Assembly: GCA_016758965.1 (NCBI GenBank)
Contig: JAEPRB010000084.1
Coordinates: 1-64,000, forward strand
Direction: 5' to 3'
Source of the DNA: Circinella minor
Taxonomy: Eukaryota; Mucoromycota; Mucoromycetes; Mucorales; Lichtheimiaceae
DNA: 64,000 nucleotides
The position numbers and the translations under genes were made by a program. This document shows, piece by piece, positions 12,470 through 28,402 of this stretch. The notes under the pieces were generated by a model. It was not told the DNA's origin, did not search any database, and worked only from the letters and a program-made list of their open reading frames with translations. Every line of letters starts with the position of its first letter. Position 1 is the first letter of the stretch.

Positions 12470-15400
12470 TTTATTATTTCTTATTAATATTATATTAAAT
12501 AGTTTATTGGAATAAAAAAAAAAAAGACACAAGAAAGTTGCGGTATAAGAAATAAGAAAAAAAAAAAAAAAAGAAGGGAGAGGCGAGGGAGGGAGTGAAA
12601 GAAACTAAATAAATGGGAAATTTAATTAAAAATAATAATTTGACTTGAATACCTTTTTTTTTCTTGTACTACCTTGTATAGATTTCCCCCAATTCTTTAA
12701 CGAATATTTAACTTATTATATTTTATTATAAAAAAGTGAAATTCATTTATATATATAGTAATGGAAGACATCAAATACTTCTCAGCCATACTGTAAAAAC
12801 TTATTCCATCTAATAATTTTCACGTATGATTTTACTCAAAAAAAAGCTTCTAAACGAAAAAAAAAAATTAGAAATAAAGTTATAAAACGTGGAAAGCGTA
12901 ACACAATGCACATACGATGGCTAACTTATTTGTTGCAGTTATTTAACGTCATTATGTAGTAAAACTCCAATCATGATAAAAAGTTGAACCTCATAAAAAC
13001 TCTTTCTTGTATGTTAGATTGACTTGCAACAACGATAAGAATATATTTTTCTATTCCGATAATTACAAAGAGCCATACATAAATTACGTTACAAACTATA
13101 AATATTTCTAATAAGTGTGGGGCTTAACAAGTAAAAATATTATATGATAACACAAAAGTATAAAGAGCTTTTTTTTTTCAACATGAAAACTAATAAATTG
13201 GATAAAGTCAACCCCCCCTTCTCATTCTTCAATATATATATATATTAGTCCTTAGCAATAAGTGAGAATGATAATAAGTTCTACACATTATTTGTGACAT
13301 AATGGTACATATTTTCCCCCTCTTTTTTTTTTTTTTATTTCCCTTTCGTCGATACATCTCCGACTCAAATGAGGAAATTTGAGGAGTTAAAAGGAACGGG
13401 CAAGGAAGAAAAATCAAGCACTTACTAGTGCCAATATAAGGCCAGATATTGTAGTGATTATCTTGTATATCAAGGTTTCCTTTTTTTTCTGCATCAAAAA
13501 AGTAATAAAAAAAAAAAAAGGCATAATAGAATATAATATTTTACACGATTTGTATATAAAAACAAATTTGAAAACCTTATCAACATCATTGAGGCTATAT
13601 ACTTTATCCAACAAAATCACTGTATATTGACCTCCCAGGGGACCCTGGTTTTTTTTTTTTCTTTACGCATGGTTTTTTTTTATGGATTGTACCATAAAGA
13701 CCTAAATACATAATTCACGCTTTCAGCATTAGGCAACGAAAAGCTTTCTGCCACAGTTTATCGAAGATGCAAATGTGATCTGATTTCAACAACAAAAGCG
13801 TATTACTATGTAGGTTCCAGCTTATTAACTCGATTTTGTTTTGAAATACACATATTATTAAAATATAGAGCTATTTATATAAGCAACTAAAGATTATGGT
13901 AACAGGAATCATAATAATGTGTTCTTTTTTATATGAGTGAACTCGACGTCTGTATTAGGATGATTAAGAACGTACGTACTTCTCTTGTTTGAATACATGG
14001 AAGCCCACGGATTGTATACAGCTGCCGCTTGGATGAGGAAGGATATGTTGTATTTCAAAATTATTGGTAGTAACTTTCTTTCTCACATTATTGTTATATC
14101 AATTTACCAAAGGTTACATTATATCTTTCAAGTATATAACTATATTTTAAATGGCAAAAATCAAAGCGAATAATATTGGATATACGTACCATACTTTACC
14201 TATTTTTTCAGTGCATGCAGTAATTCTCTATTAAAACCGAATTGAATTATTATTTACCAAGTCATTTACTTTGTATATACATTAAAATTTCTTAATACCA
14301 CATTAACAACACTTTCCTATACTTATATTACGTATAGGTTGAATGAACAATAGAATCTCTATAATATAATATACGTTTAGAAAAGAGAGTAATATAATTA
14401 TTTGGATTTTTAAGCTCTACTTACAACGCGCTGTATTGTAGTGGCAACAAAGAAACGAGTTTTTAACTACTTACAAGATATAAAAAAACATCATAATGTA
14501 TATTTATATATTTCAAAATTAAAATACATATCTTTTTAGTCATCGAGAGAGTAGTTTATTCCAAAAGTATTCAATATGTACATATATTAAAAGAGAGGTA
14601 TATTAGCTACCCATACGTAGAAAAATGATGGGAAACCAAAAACTGTTACGTATTACTGCTCCTGGTGCTGCTATTTTACTACAACTACATATATTACTCG
14701 ATTAAAAATTACATATTTCATTTTTAAAAAAATTCGCTTGGATGATAAAAATAAAATCACACCCATCGAGTTGGCAACAAGGGACTAGACGAAAAAATAC
14801 TCTTTAATACATTATACGTAGATTTCTCTGTCAAGATTCATGAAGGAAGATATGTCATCCTTTAATACTTGGAATTCTTCTTGGGATTTTGGAATAAATG
14901 GATCTATTCAATAAGTACCAATGTCTACTATAGTCATATAACAAACAGTAAGAAATGACGCCATTAAAGTTTGTCACTGGTTAACGTAAAATTCTTTTTA
15001 TGATACATGAAAACATGTAAAACCACCACGCAACGGTAATAATAAATTGGGGGTTTTTTTTATATTGACCCTACATATATTACGATATTTGTATATTATA
15101 AAAAACAAACAAAAAGCGATTCGCATTCAAACGAAATAAATAATTAAGTACGTTTTAAGGTGAGGCTTTTTATCTTTTGTTATAAAAGCAAAAAAAAAAA
15201 AATAATTGTAAACACCAACAGAAATAGAAACGTCATTTTAAACGGAAGTTGTGTAACCAGCACCCAGCATATTGTACAACAAATAAAGCTACCTTGTGAT
15301 GATGGTTATTGCAAAGGTTAATTTAAATGAGAGTAGCTCCGAAACAATTTAAAGTATATTAAGCAGGAAAAAGTAATAAGATCAACGAATGCAAAGAAAG

Positions 15401-16620
15401 TTTGCCCCACATAAGCATTGAAAAAATTGGTGCCATAGAAACACATCGCACAGTCGAGGACATTGATATATCGTCATCGCTCTTATTTATTTCAGGCAAA
15501 ACCCTGGTATATATATATGTGTGTGTGTGTGTGTGCTGTGTGTGTGCGTTTGTAATAAGATATGATATAATAATAAACACGGATGAGAAGTGGTGGATAT
15601 CGATACCTGAAGATAATTGTTCATCTAATTGCTAAAAGAATCTTTAAAAAAAAAACTTATACTCTTCTTTGAGCTTTAAAAATTCCTCATCTTTTTCTTT
15701 CTATTTTTGTTGATAATAGCTCATGAATCCAAGGAAAAACAATCATTTGTCTGAAATCATATAATATAACTCGGATTTGAAATAACTCAATCCATCATGA
15801 GATTAGAATTTTTCAAGGTGGTTATTATATAAAAAAAAAAAAAGTATCTCCTTTTCTAACCCTAATTTCTTTTCAGGAATATTAATATATCAACATTGAT
15901 GGGTTACCTATATTAACAATGTGACTTTGTGTTGCACATAACACACCAGAATAATGCATTTATAGCAAAATGTTACTGTTTCAGTAGACATGTATATTAG
16001 AGTTTTGTTATTGTTGGTCTTGGCATTTGATAATTTATATTTACTCCCATATTTATAACTTCTTAGTTCAGGAAATACAAAAGTTGATTTACTATTACTG
16101 CAATATACCACATTCATCGTCACCCAAAAGAAAGACGAAAATTATTATTATAGACACCATAATAGTTTTCAAGAACTGATTATCCCGTTTTACCTGTTGC
16201 ACACAAAGAGGATACGCTGTCGGAGTTGACATATAATACAAAGCTACCACCAACATGTGGTATTTTTTTCAGTTGCTGAGCTTTTTGGTTTCTGATTCAC
16301 TAGTTGAATTCATTTTTTTTTTCCTTCTTTCACCCTCCTCCCTCCTCCTCCTCCCCCCCTCTCTCTCTCACTCTCTCACCCACTTAAACTTTTTTTTTCC
16401 CTTTCAAACCTTAGAAAAGAACTTTTTTAGACTTACATACTTTATTTTTATTTTTGCTGCATCCATACGACAATAATAAGTCGCGTAGTAATATATATTT
16501 CTATCTCTTTTTTTTTCTTCTCTTTTAAGTGACACCACCTTTATTTTATTTATTTTATTTTTTCGAGTCTAAAAAAAAAAAGAACAGACAGCAGCAAAAA
16601 CAAAAAGAAAAAAAAAAGTA
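12470..16620. other. Gene-poor region of about 4.1 kb
   Basis: No complete gene is recognised. It contains (TA)n runs, a TG microsatellite at about 15520-15545 and CT-rich sequence at about 16325-16380 just upstream of the decarboxylase gene. Two short stretches look coding-like but lack a coherent gene model: about 13993-14066 and about 15363-15507 (plus strand). They could be relics of genes or transposons. No transposase or reverse transcriptase motif could be read. Confidence 0.55.
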
Positions 16621-19600
16621 ATGGAATCAGGTGCAGCAAGCGATCCCGGTGTCATTAGTGGTACTGATGTAAATGGCGAGTCAGTAAAAAAGCATCGGAT
16701 GCGACTCTTTCATAAATCCAAGAGTGGTATTCGATCGCTTATGAGTCGTCCTCATTCGCGTACAGGGTCTTTTGACAATGAAGTTTCGGACGATATTGAG
16801 CACTCACCATCGCCTTCTTCGTCTTCGTCAACAGACTCGAACGAACTTGTTTTACAAGTATCAATTCTGCGTGCTCGGCATTTATATGCTAAACTTGAGG
16901 TATAATTTCTTTTTTCGGATTAGGTTTTTTAGGAGAAATGTGGGGGTGGACTCAAAGGGGGGGGGATGAAGATTATATTTTATGTGTGTATGTGTATGTG
17001 AAATCTCTATTATCTCGAATTAGGCAGGTTAATAGGGTAATACATACATGCACATTATATAAATTATTATAACAATAAAGGACCCCAGTTCTTTTTTTTT
17101 TTAAAGTTTACTATCTTTAATTCATTGGGCATGAATGACAACTCCAAAATAATAACAATAAAATTATATAATTCAATTACTGTCATAAACAAACTATAGG
17201 ATAACAATAATCTGAACCCATATGTAATCATTAGTTGCGCAGGTCAGAGACAACGAACACATGTTGTGAAAAAATCTGAAGATCCAGATTGGCAATGTAC
17301 TGTTGATATAAAGCTCCCACGTAATCGTAAAAAGCGTCGACTTTTTTGGAGGCACGGAATTGTTGCTACCGTTTGTTCAAAAGATCGTTTTAAATCTGTC
17401 TTTCTTGGTCAAGTCCGTTTTCCCATTGAAAGTTTATTTTCTGATTATGCTGATCAACAGGTAAATAAAGATATATATATATACATATTTGTGTATAAAA
17501 AGAAGATAGCTTATCAAATATTTATAGGCAAAATGGTATCCAATTCAAGAGCCATTACGTTCCAAGTTTCGCATACGTCGTCGGAAAAACAATATTGCTG
17601 AAGAACAAGGTATGGGTGAACTTGAAATGAAGTTTGGTCTGACGCATACATCGGGTGCTGATAGTGTCAACGACGATGAATTACGTGAAATGTGGAATGC
17701 ATATATTGAGCATTACCATCCAACACAAGAAATTGAAAGTTCGTCTTCTTTACCTTACGATATGGGCCAATTACAAATATCTACTGGATCATTACAACAA
17801 CAATCTCAACAGACATCGAGTCAAAGACAAAGAATGAAAAGTGGCAATTCTTCTACAAGTCAGAGCAGTAATAATAAACGAAATAAGAAATCTTCTGGAC
17901 GTGTTAAGAAAAAGTTTAAACGCAGAAAAGATTATATTGCCAAGTTTTATTCCGATGTCGTTGGTGTCGTGTTCTTGGAAATTTCCCATGCAAATGATTT
18001 ACCTCCTGAAAGAAACAGTAGGTTTTTCTTTTTCTTTTTAGAATGATTACATAACGGATAATCTGGGTTAACAGTAATTGTATTTTATTGACATATTTTC
18101 TTCAATAACTTAGTGACACGCACAGGATTTGATATGGATCCGTTTGTAATTGTATCATATGGTACCTCTACATTCCGTACAAGGGCAATTCGTCATAACC
18201 TTAATCCCGTATGGAATGAAAAATTGTTTTTCCATGTACGTGAGAATGAATCCAAATACAAGCTTAAATTTTCCGTTTATGATAAAGACAAAATCACTGG
18301 TAACGATTTCGTTGCATGGAAAGAATTGGATTTAGGAGATATTATCCACTATTCCCAGCAAAGTCATGACAACAGTGATAATGATGATAACACCAATGAT
18401 AACAATGATAACAATAATATCATCAAGGATACCACAACGACATCACCAACAACAAATGATACCCCAGCTGATGCCATTGATGCCCAAATGAACATGCACA
18501 CTGTTGACCTTGAAATGATTAACAAAGAACGATGGCAAGACCGTCATCCAACGCTAACATTCCGTGCCAAGTTTGTTCCTTACACTGAAATGCGTAAACT
18601 CTTCTGGGTCGCTCTTGCCAAAAATTATGGCGACGAAGGCATGATTGGACGTTTGGGTGTTTTATCAATGCTTGAAAGTTTGGGCTCCACTATTTCTGAA
18701 TCGACTGTGAACGGATTTTGGGAACAACATGACAAGGATCCTGAAACAGATGAATTGACTTTGGATGAACTCGTTGAAAGTCTTGAAAATTTTATGCTAT
18801 CTTCTGAAATGCCATTTACCCGTGATCATATAGCAGGCGCAGGTATTGGAAACACTGACACAAGCGATAGTAGTGGAGGATTATCTGATTCTGATATGAT
18901 GGATGAGGAAGATGAAGAAGACGATGATGAAGACATTGAAATCGACGAACTAGTGGAATTGGATTTGGCGGATGATTATGATGATCGAGTTGAAACACCT
19001 TCTTCTGCCGTTTCAGAGGAAGCCTTTGGTGATGATGTATTACTTGATGCTCAAGGAATTCAATATGGTGGTGATCAATCCGATATGGCATTGGATATGT
19101 CCAGATCGTCCTCTGGTAATGGTAATGGTGAACAACAAGAACAAGTTATCCGTTTAGCAGAATGTCCGATTTGCCACCGGCCCAATTTATCACGGCGTGC
19201 ACAAATGGATATTGTGACGCATGTAGCCATGTGTGCTGCTAATGACTGGACTACTGTAGATCGCTTCTTGATGGGTGACTTTGTTACTGAGGCTTATGCT
19301 CAACGAAGATGGTTTGTTAAACTAGTTAGTAAAGTTGGTTACGGTAAATACCAAGTTGGCAGAGTAAGTTATTATAATTGGTTTTTTTTTCTTGTTAATT
19401 ATTTAATAAGTGACCTGACGTCAAAGTACTAATACCCTTTGAATTGTTTACTAGAATAATGCTAATATTATCGTACAAGATCGAAGAACTGGTCAATTAA
19501 TTGAAGAACGTATGAGTGTTTATGTTCGTCTAGGCATGCGTCTTATTTATAAGGGCATGAAGACTGGAATCCAATCCAAAACTGGTAAAGTTTCGAAAAA

Positions 19601-20669
19601 GAAACTGTCATAAAAAAAAAAAAGAGAGATTGATTATTTAAATCGGTGCTTTTTTTTTCATGTGTATAAATATCACTTGATAATAATCATGACATGTTAT
19701 TTTATTTCACTTTAGCTCAACGCGTATTGACCAACATGACGTTTAAACAAGGTCGTCGTTATGATTCATTACATTCAGTGCGTGAAATCCAACCTTTTAT
19801 CAAGTTTCACAATCTTGATATGAGTGAAATACTTGACCCAATTGATAGTTTCAAGACTTTTAATGAATTTTTCTATCGTAAATTAAAACCTGAAGCACGT
19901 CCCTGTGAATATCCTGATAATCCTTCAGTTATAGTCAGCCCAGCTGATTGTCGAATGATGGCGTTTGCCACAATTGATGACGCCACACGATTATGGATTA
20001 AGGGGATGGAATTTAGTGTTGAAAAATTGCTTGACGATCCTGTTCAAGCGGAAGCTTTCCAAGGAGGTTCGCTGGCGATTTTCCGACTTGCACCACAGGA
20101 TTATCATAGGTAACAAAAAACAAAGATATATACATTTATCAGTGAAGTCATTAGATTACTTACAGTTATTATTCATTTATGTACACGTTTATAGATTCCA
20201 TTCACCTGTTGATGGTACAATTACAGATATCAAATATATTTCCGGACAATATTATACAGTGAATCCAATGGCAATAAGAACAACATTGGATGTTTATGGT
20301 GAAAATGCTCGATCTGTAGTAAGCATGGAAACTGAAGCATTTGGAAAAGTAGCTGTTGTTTTAATCGGTGCTATGATGGTTGGATCGATTGTATTGACAC
20401 CCCACGCTGGTGATTATTTAGCCCGTACGGATGAATTGGGTTATTTTGCGTTTGGTGGTAGTACCATTGTTGTTTTGTGGGAGAAAGGTGCAGTTACATT
20501 CGATCGGGATTTACTCGAAAATTCTGAAAAGACTTTGGAAACTTTGGTAAGAAAAAAAAAAAAACAAAAGTCTCGGTTCTTTGTTGTTGTTCATTCATGG
20601 TTTTTATGTTACTAAATGTTATATTTTATTTAGGTCCGAGTTGGTAACCGCATTGGTGAACATCCATAA
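16621..20669 (+). CDS. PSD2: Phosphatidylserine decarboxylase, C2-domain (Psd2) type
   Basis: The gene has about eight exons. The N-terminus is Ser-rich, followed by a first C2 domain ([13 protein letters not shown], then [18 protein letters not shown] and FLGQVRFPI). A second C2 domain follows ([38 protein letters not shown]), then an Asp/Asn-rich insert and an EF-hand-like segment ([14 protein letters not shown]). A Cys/His segment comes next (CPICHRPN, then THVAMC). The catalytic domain contains [50 protein letters not shown] and [14 protein letters not shown]; the serine of GGST is the self-cleavage site that becomes the pyruvoyl cofactor. Family knowledge: the enzyme converts phosphatidylserine to phosphatidylethanolamine in Golgi/endosomal membranes. 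The C2 domains bind lipid and place the enzyme at its substrate. All key residues are present. Confidence 0.95.
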
Positions 20670-20815
20670 GAAAAAATTAATACTATATTTTACCTTTAAT
20701 AGCATCATCCTTTTTATGTATTTTATTATTCTTTATTATCCAATACACTAGCAAAGTAGTAGTAATCTAATTAAACTCGGTGAATAGTTACTCATACCAT
20801 ATTCACTTCACAAAT

Positions 20816-20858
<43 letters not shown>

Positions 20859-21197
20859 ACTTTTTCTTTTTCTCTGTCACATTTCAAAATGATACCTATT
20901 CTAATGTATAACTCTCTCCTTCCTTGCTTGCTTGGTTATTTTTTTTTTGGGTATAAAAACCTGCTAAAATGTTTTTTTGTTTGATTGATTTTGTGTGTAT
21001 GTCTGAAAAAAAAAAGAAAGGAGACAAGGCATAAAAGAGAAACTGTGTACTTCTACTCGCGTACAGGTAAAAAAAAATGTTGTGTGTTAAAAGGTAAGGA
21101 AGCAATTGGGAGGGGGTTAATGTGAGGAGAAAGGGTTTGTTTGTGGTAAAGAATAGAAAAAAAAAGAACTAAAAAGGGAAAAAAAATAATGACAAGT
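20670..21197. other. Convergent intergenic region with CA/TA microsatellite
   Basis: About 530 bp between two 3' ends contain a (CA)n block followed by (TA)n at about 20815-20858 and several poly-A runs. No gene is seen. Confidence 0.75.
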
Positions 21198-23833
<2,636 letters not shown>

Positions 23834-26800
23834 GAATGATGACAGCAATGAATAAAAAAAAAAGCGGGGAAAAAAAAAGAAAGAGAGAGAAGAAAGAGGG
23901 AAAAAAGAACACGTTTGATTGTCGGTCGCGGCCCTTAACCAAAATCTATCTCCTCTCTCTCAGTTTCGAAACCCTTTTTTATTCCAATTCGCTTTTTCTC
24001 CTTCAATACTTAGCCAATCACCAGTGTGCGTGACTTTTTGATTATTTGAAAAAGGGCTTTCTGAAAATTCACATCTTTTTTTTTCTTTCTTTCAGGTCAA
24101 TATTCACAATAACGATATGCTGTTAGTTGCCAAGTAATAAAATCTGTTATATGTTTTGCTCGGTTTCTATGACAGCGTTTTTTTTACATGATATAGATAT
24201 TTTATTTTTACGCCTTGTTATCCAAATTTAGACGTTTAGTTTTTAAGCAGGTACAATAGAAATATAAAAACTTACTTTTTCCTAGAATACAGAAAAGGTC
24301 AAACGATTTTTTTTTTATACTTGATAAGGTTTATTTATAGGAACTTATGCTTTGAATATAGAATCATTGTTTCATAGGTGTACAACAATCTCTTCTATAC
24401 ATAAAGTATAATGCCTATGTATAGCATGTGTTTATTTTTAATTGACTTTTTGTTTACCAGCAAATTCATTCTGTCATCCTAATATGTGGTGTGAGTAAAG
24501 TTTTATAACACATTTTGACAATAAAAGTAATTTCACTGTGTGTTTCGTACCACAGTCTTCGAAAAAGCTGTCCAATTTTGTGACGAAGAGTACAACAAGG
24601 CTTAGAAAAAGGTTCAGAGCGATTTCGTTGTAAAAAAAAAGGAGTCTAAGGGAAGATTTCTGTACGACATAGGGATGCATACAAAACGATATGTATGAAG
24701 TTCTGACAGGGAAGGATGATTACTGTTGTCAACAAAAAAAAAATAAACTCAAAAAAACGAATCAAGTTTTATTCTTTCAAAGTGTGGTCAAATGAGCTTG
24801 ATTCATGATTTCAGATTGTTTTGCATGAATACAATTTAGGCTGACGATTCTTTCTAAAACTAGACAACATATTATGGATGCGAAGGTATAGACAGTAACT
24901 GAGATATTTGAAGACTATCTTAAAATTTATACATAAGTACCCCATCATTGTATCTTGCCTGAGTACCGTACTGAAATTATGTAACAATTGTAACTGTTGG
25001 TTTTATAATGAGGATGTGTTTTATCGTATTAGCTGATAACACAATTCTCGTAATGATCACTATTTAAAAAAACCCGGTACTCAATTCATATAACTATGAG
25101 CCCTCGACACGGGACTTCTTACCTAACAACAGCATATCGAAAAAGAATAAGGTTTGAAATAGTTTTATATCGATAAAATCCTGTCGATCAGCTTATGGTT
25201 ATTGGGATGAATTTTTCTGAATTGTATTTTATGAATGCAGCTGTGCGCTTATTGTATATTATTATTATTTTATATCATCGCTTTTCCCTAGTAGCAATGA
25301 CCATTATGACCTGTTGGATGTTATCAAAACCACATTATAAATGATCAGTTTGTATATATTCAATCCATATTCTATATTACCGCAACACTATGTGGCAAGG
25401 AGTACTGTAACTTGTGGAACTAATATAACTAATAAGCTATCGTTTTGAACCTCCCAATCAATGAATATTTCTTCCAAATAACTTTGAGTCTTCATTATTC
25501 ACTCCAATGAAACTATATAATATACTTTTTTGGTATCATGTAAAAAGTTGTGGTTTAATCGAATTTATTTTTTATGCTTCCTGTATTAGTTCTCGTTAGC
25601 ACTACACAAAGGTATAAGTCACGCTTCGGATTATTACAATGTGCATTTCTAAGCATAGTTATAATGTACTTTATTTTTTGCTTCTGATATTGAGTACCAT
25701 GCAATAAAATATAATGATAATTACAGGGTAGTGAGAAGAAGAATAATGGTGAGTTTCATTCTTACGTATAATAAACGAGCAATACCATCTTGATTACAGC
25801 GAATCATCCCGCAATATATTAAAATTTGAGTATATGACTGTAAATACATACAATGATGTTATGGTAGTACAGTAGTGGAGCGCAAGGTATGCTCTTTTTA
25901 TGATGAAAAGGGTAAATTTTGTGGAGATGAGTGAATGACTGTTATATAAAGAGTTTCGGTTACTATATACTTTTTATAAAATGCTATAAAATTGTATTGT
26001 TTCGAGTATGGTGTTTTTTTAAGTAACAATTACTTTATAAAGCCAAACATGTTTTATATTTGATAATGTAGTTGCCTGATACTTTGAGCAATGACGTAGG
26101 TAATGCTTGTTATTATAAACTAAGGAGTTGTCAAAATGACCAGTACTGCTCGAATGATTTTTGTCTGCTGATTTCACATTATAGATATCACAGAAAAAAA
26201 GAAATTAGACACTGTCATTCTCTGAAAAAGTTATATATAATAAAAAAGAATTATGATCACTATAACTTGGCAATGATTGAAAGATTCGACTTACTTCAAC
26301 ATAAAGTATATTAAAGGCTTTTCGTGGGCCGTAAGTACTGGTACTACAGCCACCAACTCTTTGTACTGTTACCCCTTTATTTTCCACTGCTTGATTGGAG
26401 TGGTCGTTTTAGTGATAAATCCTAGCACAGGAAGTTTTATAAAATCCGGTTTTGGAACGATATGAGGTGATGAAACGGATTGGGGTTCTCAAGTCCATGA
26501 ACGTATAATGTCACATATAAATATAGCAGTCGCGATTTCTTATAGTACGAAAAGCGGGGATCGACTTTAATTACCCATACAGCCTTAAACCATTTTAATA
26601 CATATGTGTACTATAATATAATTGGGATTGTACGATGATGATTTTAGCGTCGAGTAGTCAGAACACAGGTCTCGATACGTTGATCAATGTGATTTTTTCT
26701 GATGTCAAGTCTTAACAATTGTTAAAATTATATTAAAGAAAATCATTAGCGGTTTAAATTTCTTACAATATTGAAATCATAACATATTGAAAAACAGACC

Positions 26801-28164
26801 AAAGTTCGGGCGAGGGAAAAAAAATGTGTTGTTCTGTAGCACGAATAAAGGGGTAAAGTTTGCTAGATCGGAATTTTATTATGCATTTGTACACTGTGAA
26901 AAATTTTTTTGGCCGGATCTATGTGTTGGGTTTTTTTTAGGGTGATTATTTGGTGTGTGTATCTGTGCCTCTTGAGAGTATGATGTATTTTTGGGCACTG
27001 ACCTTTCCCAGGGAATTATTAGAAAAAAACCAACATATCATGTTGCTCCCAAAATGATATTTTTGTATAGTCATTTAAAACTTCGATATATTATGTAAAA
27101 AGGTACAAAAAAAAAGATTTACATTTAGGTGAAACCAATTTTAAACGATACAAATAGGGAGTAAGAACAAAAAATGTTGTAGAAAGGCACTTTTGGTTGT
27201 TCCTTGCTATGTACCTATAACAGGGTACATCAAAGAAAATATATAATTATTTCATGGTGTCGTTTATGTACAAGATCACCCATGGATTAATGACAATAAT
27301 GTGCCCTGATGTGTAACATTATCATTTTAATCTTTGAAACGCAGCATTAATGAATGGAATTATTGTTATCAATTTTATCTATGGGATATGATCTTTCTTT
27401 ATTGATCAATACCACCGTAGTGAATATTATAACCGCAGCACCCAGTTTGATTGCCAAGGGAAAAAATGGAATGTATGTGCACTCTTCACGTGAGAGTTGC
27501 TGTTTTGGATGATTGATTGATTGATTGATCCGTTGTCGCAGTAAAATTTAATAAAAATAGAGTACTATTATAATTATCAATAAGATCAAGTATAAACGGT
27601 TTCCAAGGATCATCGATTTTTGATTTCCATAACCCTAGTCAGGCGTATACTGAGGTTTTTAGTAAAATTTGAAGTTCTGTCGTCATTAAACATGTCATAA
27701 CAGTTAAATTTTTTCTTCTTCTTTATTTTTGGAATCTTAACCCATCATTTCCCTTTAACCCATGACCAATAGTTAATATAACACATATTATATCAATAAA
27801 CATGATTTTCTTCCAGAAAATGCTTGTAGAATGGTGATTATTAGGGTTTTGACTAAATAAATAAATAAAAAAAGTCTCATGCGGGGATTATAAAGCCCAA
27901 GACTCTAACACCAACCACCTTTCTTTATAGATTTTATTTACATATGTGTATAAAATGGTTACGAAAGATTATCGTCGGTAAATGAAAATAAAAAACTTTT
28001 TTAATGTTTTAACCCTTTGTAGACAAACTTTTTTTTTTTTTTTTTTTTGCGTTTCTCTTTTTTTTTTTTTTTTTACTTTGAATTAAGTATTTTATTTTTC
28101 TCTTTTCTTCTTTTCCTTTCTTTTTTACTTTTTATTTTTCAAACTATTAAGAAAAACCTTTGAT
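23834..28164. other. Gene-poor region of about 4.3 kb
   Basis: No gene is recognised on either strand. From about 24100 to 27600 long homopolymers are rarer than in the genic parts, and short open frames are scattered and interrupted, as in decayed mobile DNA. I could not read a transposase, integrase or reverse transcriptase motif and found no terminal repeats. The right end near 28030-28075 is strongly T-rich and leads into the leader island of the S-adenosylmethionine decarboxylase gene. Confidence 0.55.
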
Positions 28165-28264
28165 TGTTTTTCGCCTACAGACATCTTCTCAACGCCTGTT
28201 GGTTATTCTGTCTTCAATTCTCTACATATAACTTTGGTCTGCCCACCATCCCGTCTCACGGAAA

Positions 28265-28318
28265 CTGTAAGCAAGTCCTTGTACGTCGTCGAACAGTAGT
28301 CCCCGTACAAGGTTACAG
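28265..28318 (+). promoter_or_regulatory. Long bulged hairpin in the SAM decarboxylase leader
   Basis: CCTTGTACG (28277-28285) pairs perfectly with CGTACAAGG (28304-28312) around an 18-nt loop. Beyond a 6-nt one-sided bulge, CTGTAA (28265-28270) pairs with TTACAG (28313-28318). Past a second bulge, GAAA (28261-28264) can pair with TTTC (28323-28326). It lies 45-100 nt before the upstream ORF, inside a block clearly richer in GC than its surroundings. The interval also begins GTAAGC (28267) and ends TTACAG (28318), so it could instead be read as a 52-nt intron. Function is inferred, not shown. Confidence 0.5.
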
Positions 28319-28360
28319 GCCCTTTCAACCACCTTGAAAAGCTTCTTTATTAGTCGTGTT

Positions 28361-28402
28361 ATGCATTCTGGCGTGCCACCTGCACCTCCTCCTCTCAGCT
28401 GA
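28361..28402 (+). CDS. Upstream ORF of the SAM decarboxylase gene (13 codons)
   Basis: This short ORF reads MHSGVPPAPPPLS and stops with TGA, 229 nt before the main start codon. No other ATG lies between its stop and the main ATG, and none is seen for more than 300 bases before it. It is in a GC-richer block of an otherwise T-rich leader. Plant and mammalian SAM decarboxylase mRNAs carry inhibitory peptide-coding upstream ORFs of different sequence. The PPAPPP run is the kind of sequence whose translation depends on hypusinated eIF5A, whose modification needs spermidine. A regulatory role is therefore plausible but inferred. Confidence 0.6.
   Translation: MHSGVPPAPPPLS

Noticed and set aside
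13985..14173. 62-codon plus-strand frame (MEAHGLYTAAAWMRKDMLYF)
   Set aside because: The first 27 residues look coding-like, but the rest is AT-rich noise and no gene model or family was found.
15359..15640. Overlapping frames on both strands (plus: HISIEKIGAIETHRTVED)
   Set aside because: No start, splice model or family could be made to fit; upstream frames break. It is kept only as a possible relic in the region note.
18816..19091. 91-codon minus-strand frame rich in His and Leu
   Set aside because: It is the shadow of the acidic linker of phosphatidylserine decarboxylase, whose frame is firmly supported.
24474..24680. 68-codon minus-strand frame
   Set aside because: Hydrophobic composition reflects A-rich sequence; the opposite strand also shows broken coding-like pieces. 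No family was recognised.
26072..26465. Two overlapping plus-strand frames and one minus-strand frame
   Set aside because: No domain, no splice consistency and no repeat ends; they may be decayed mobile DNA, which cannot be supported by reading alone.
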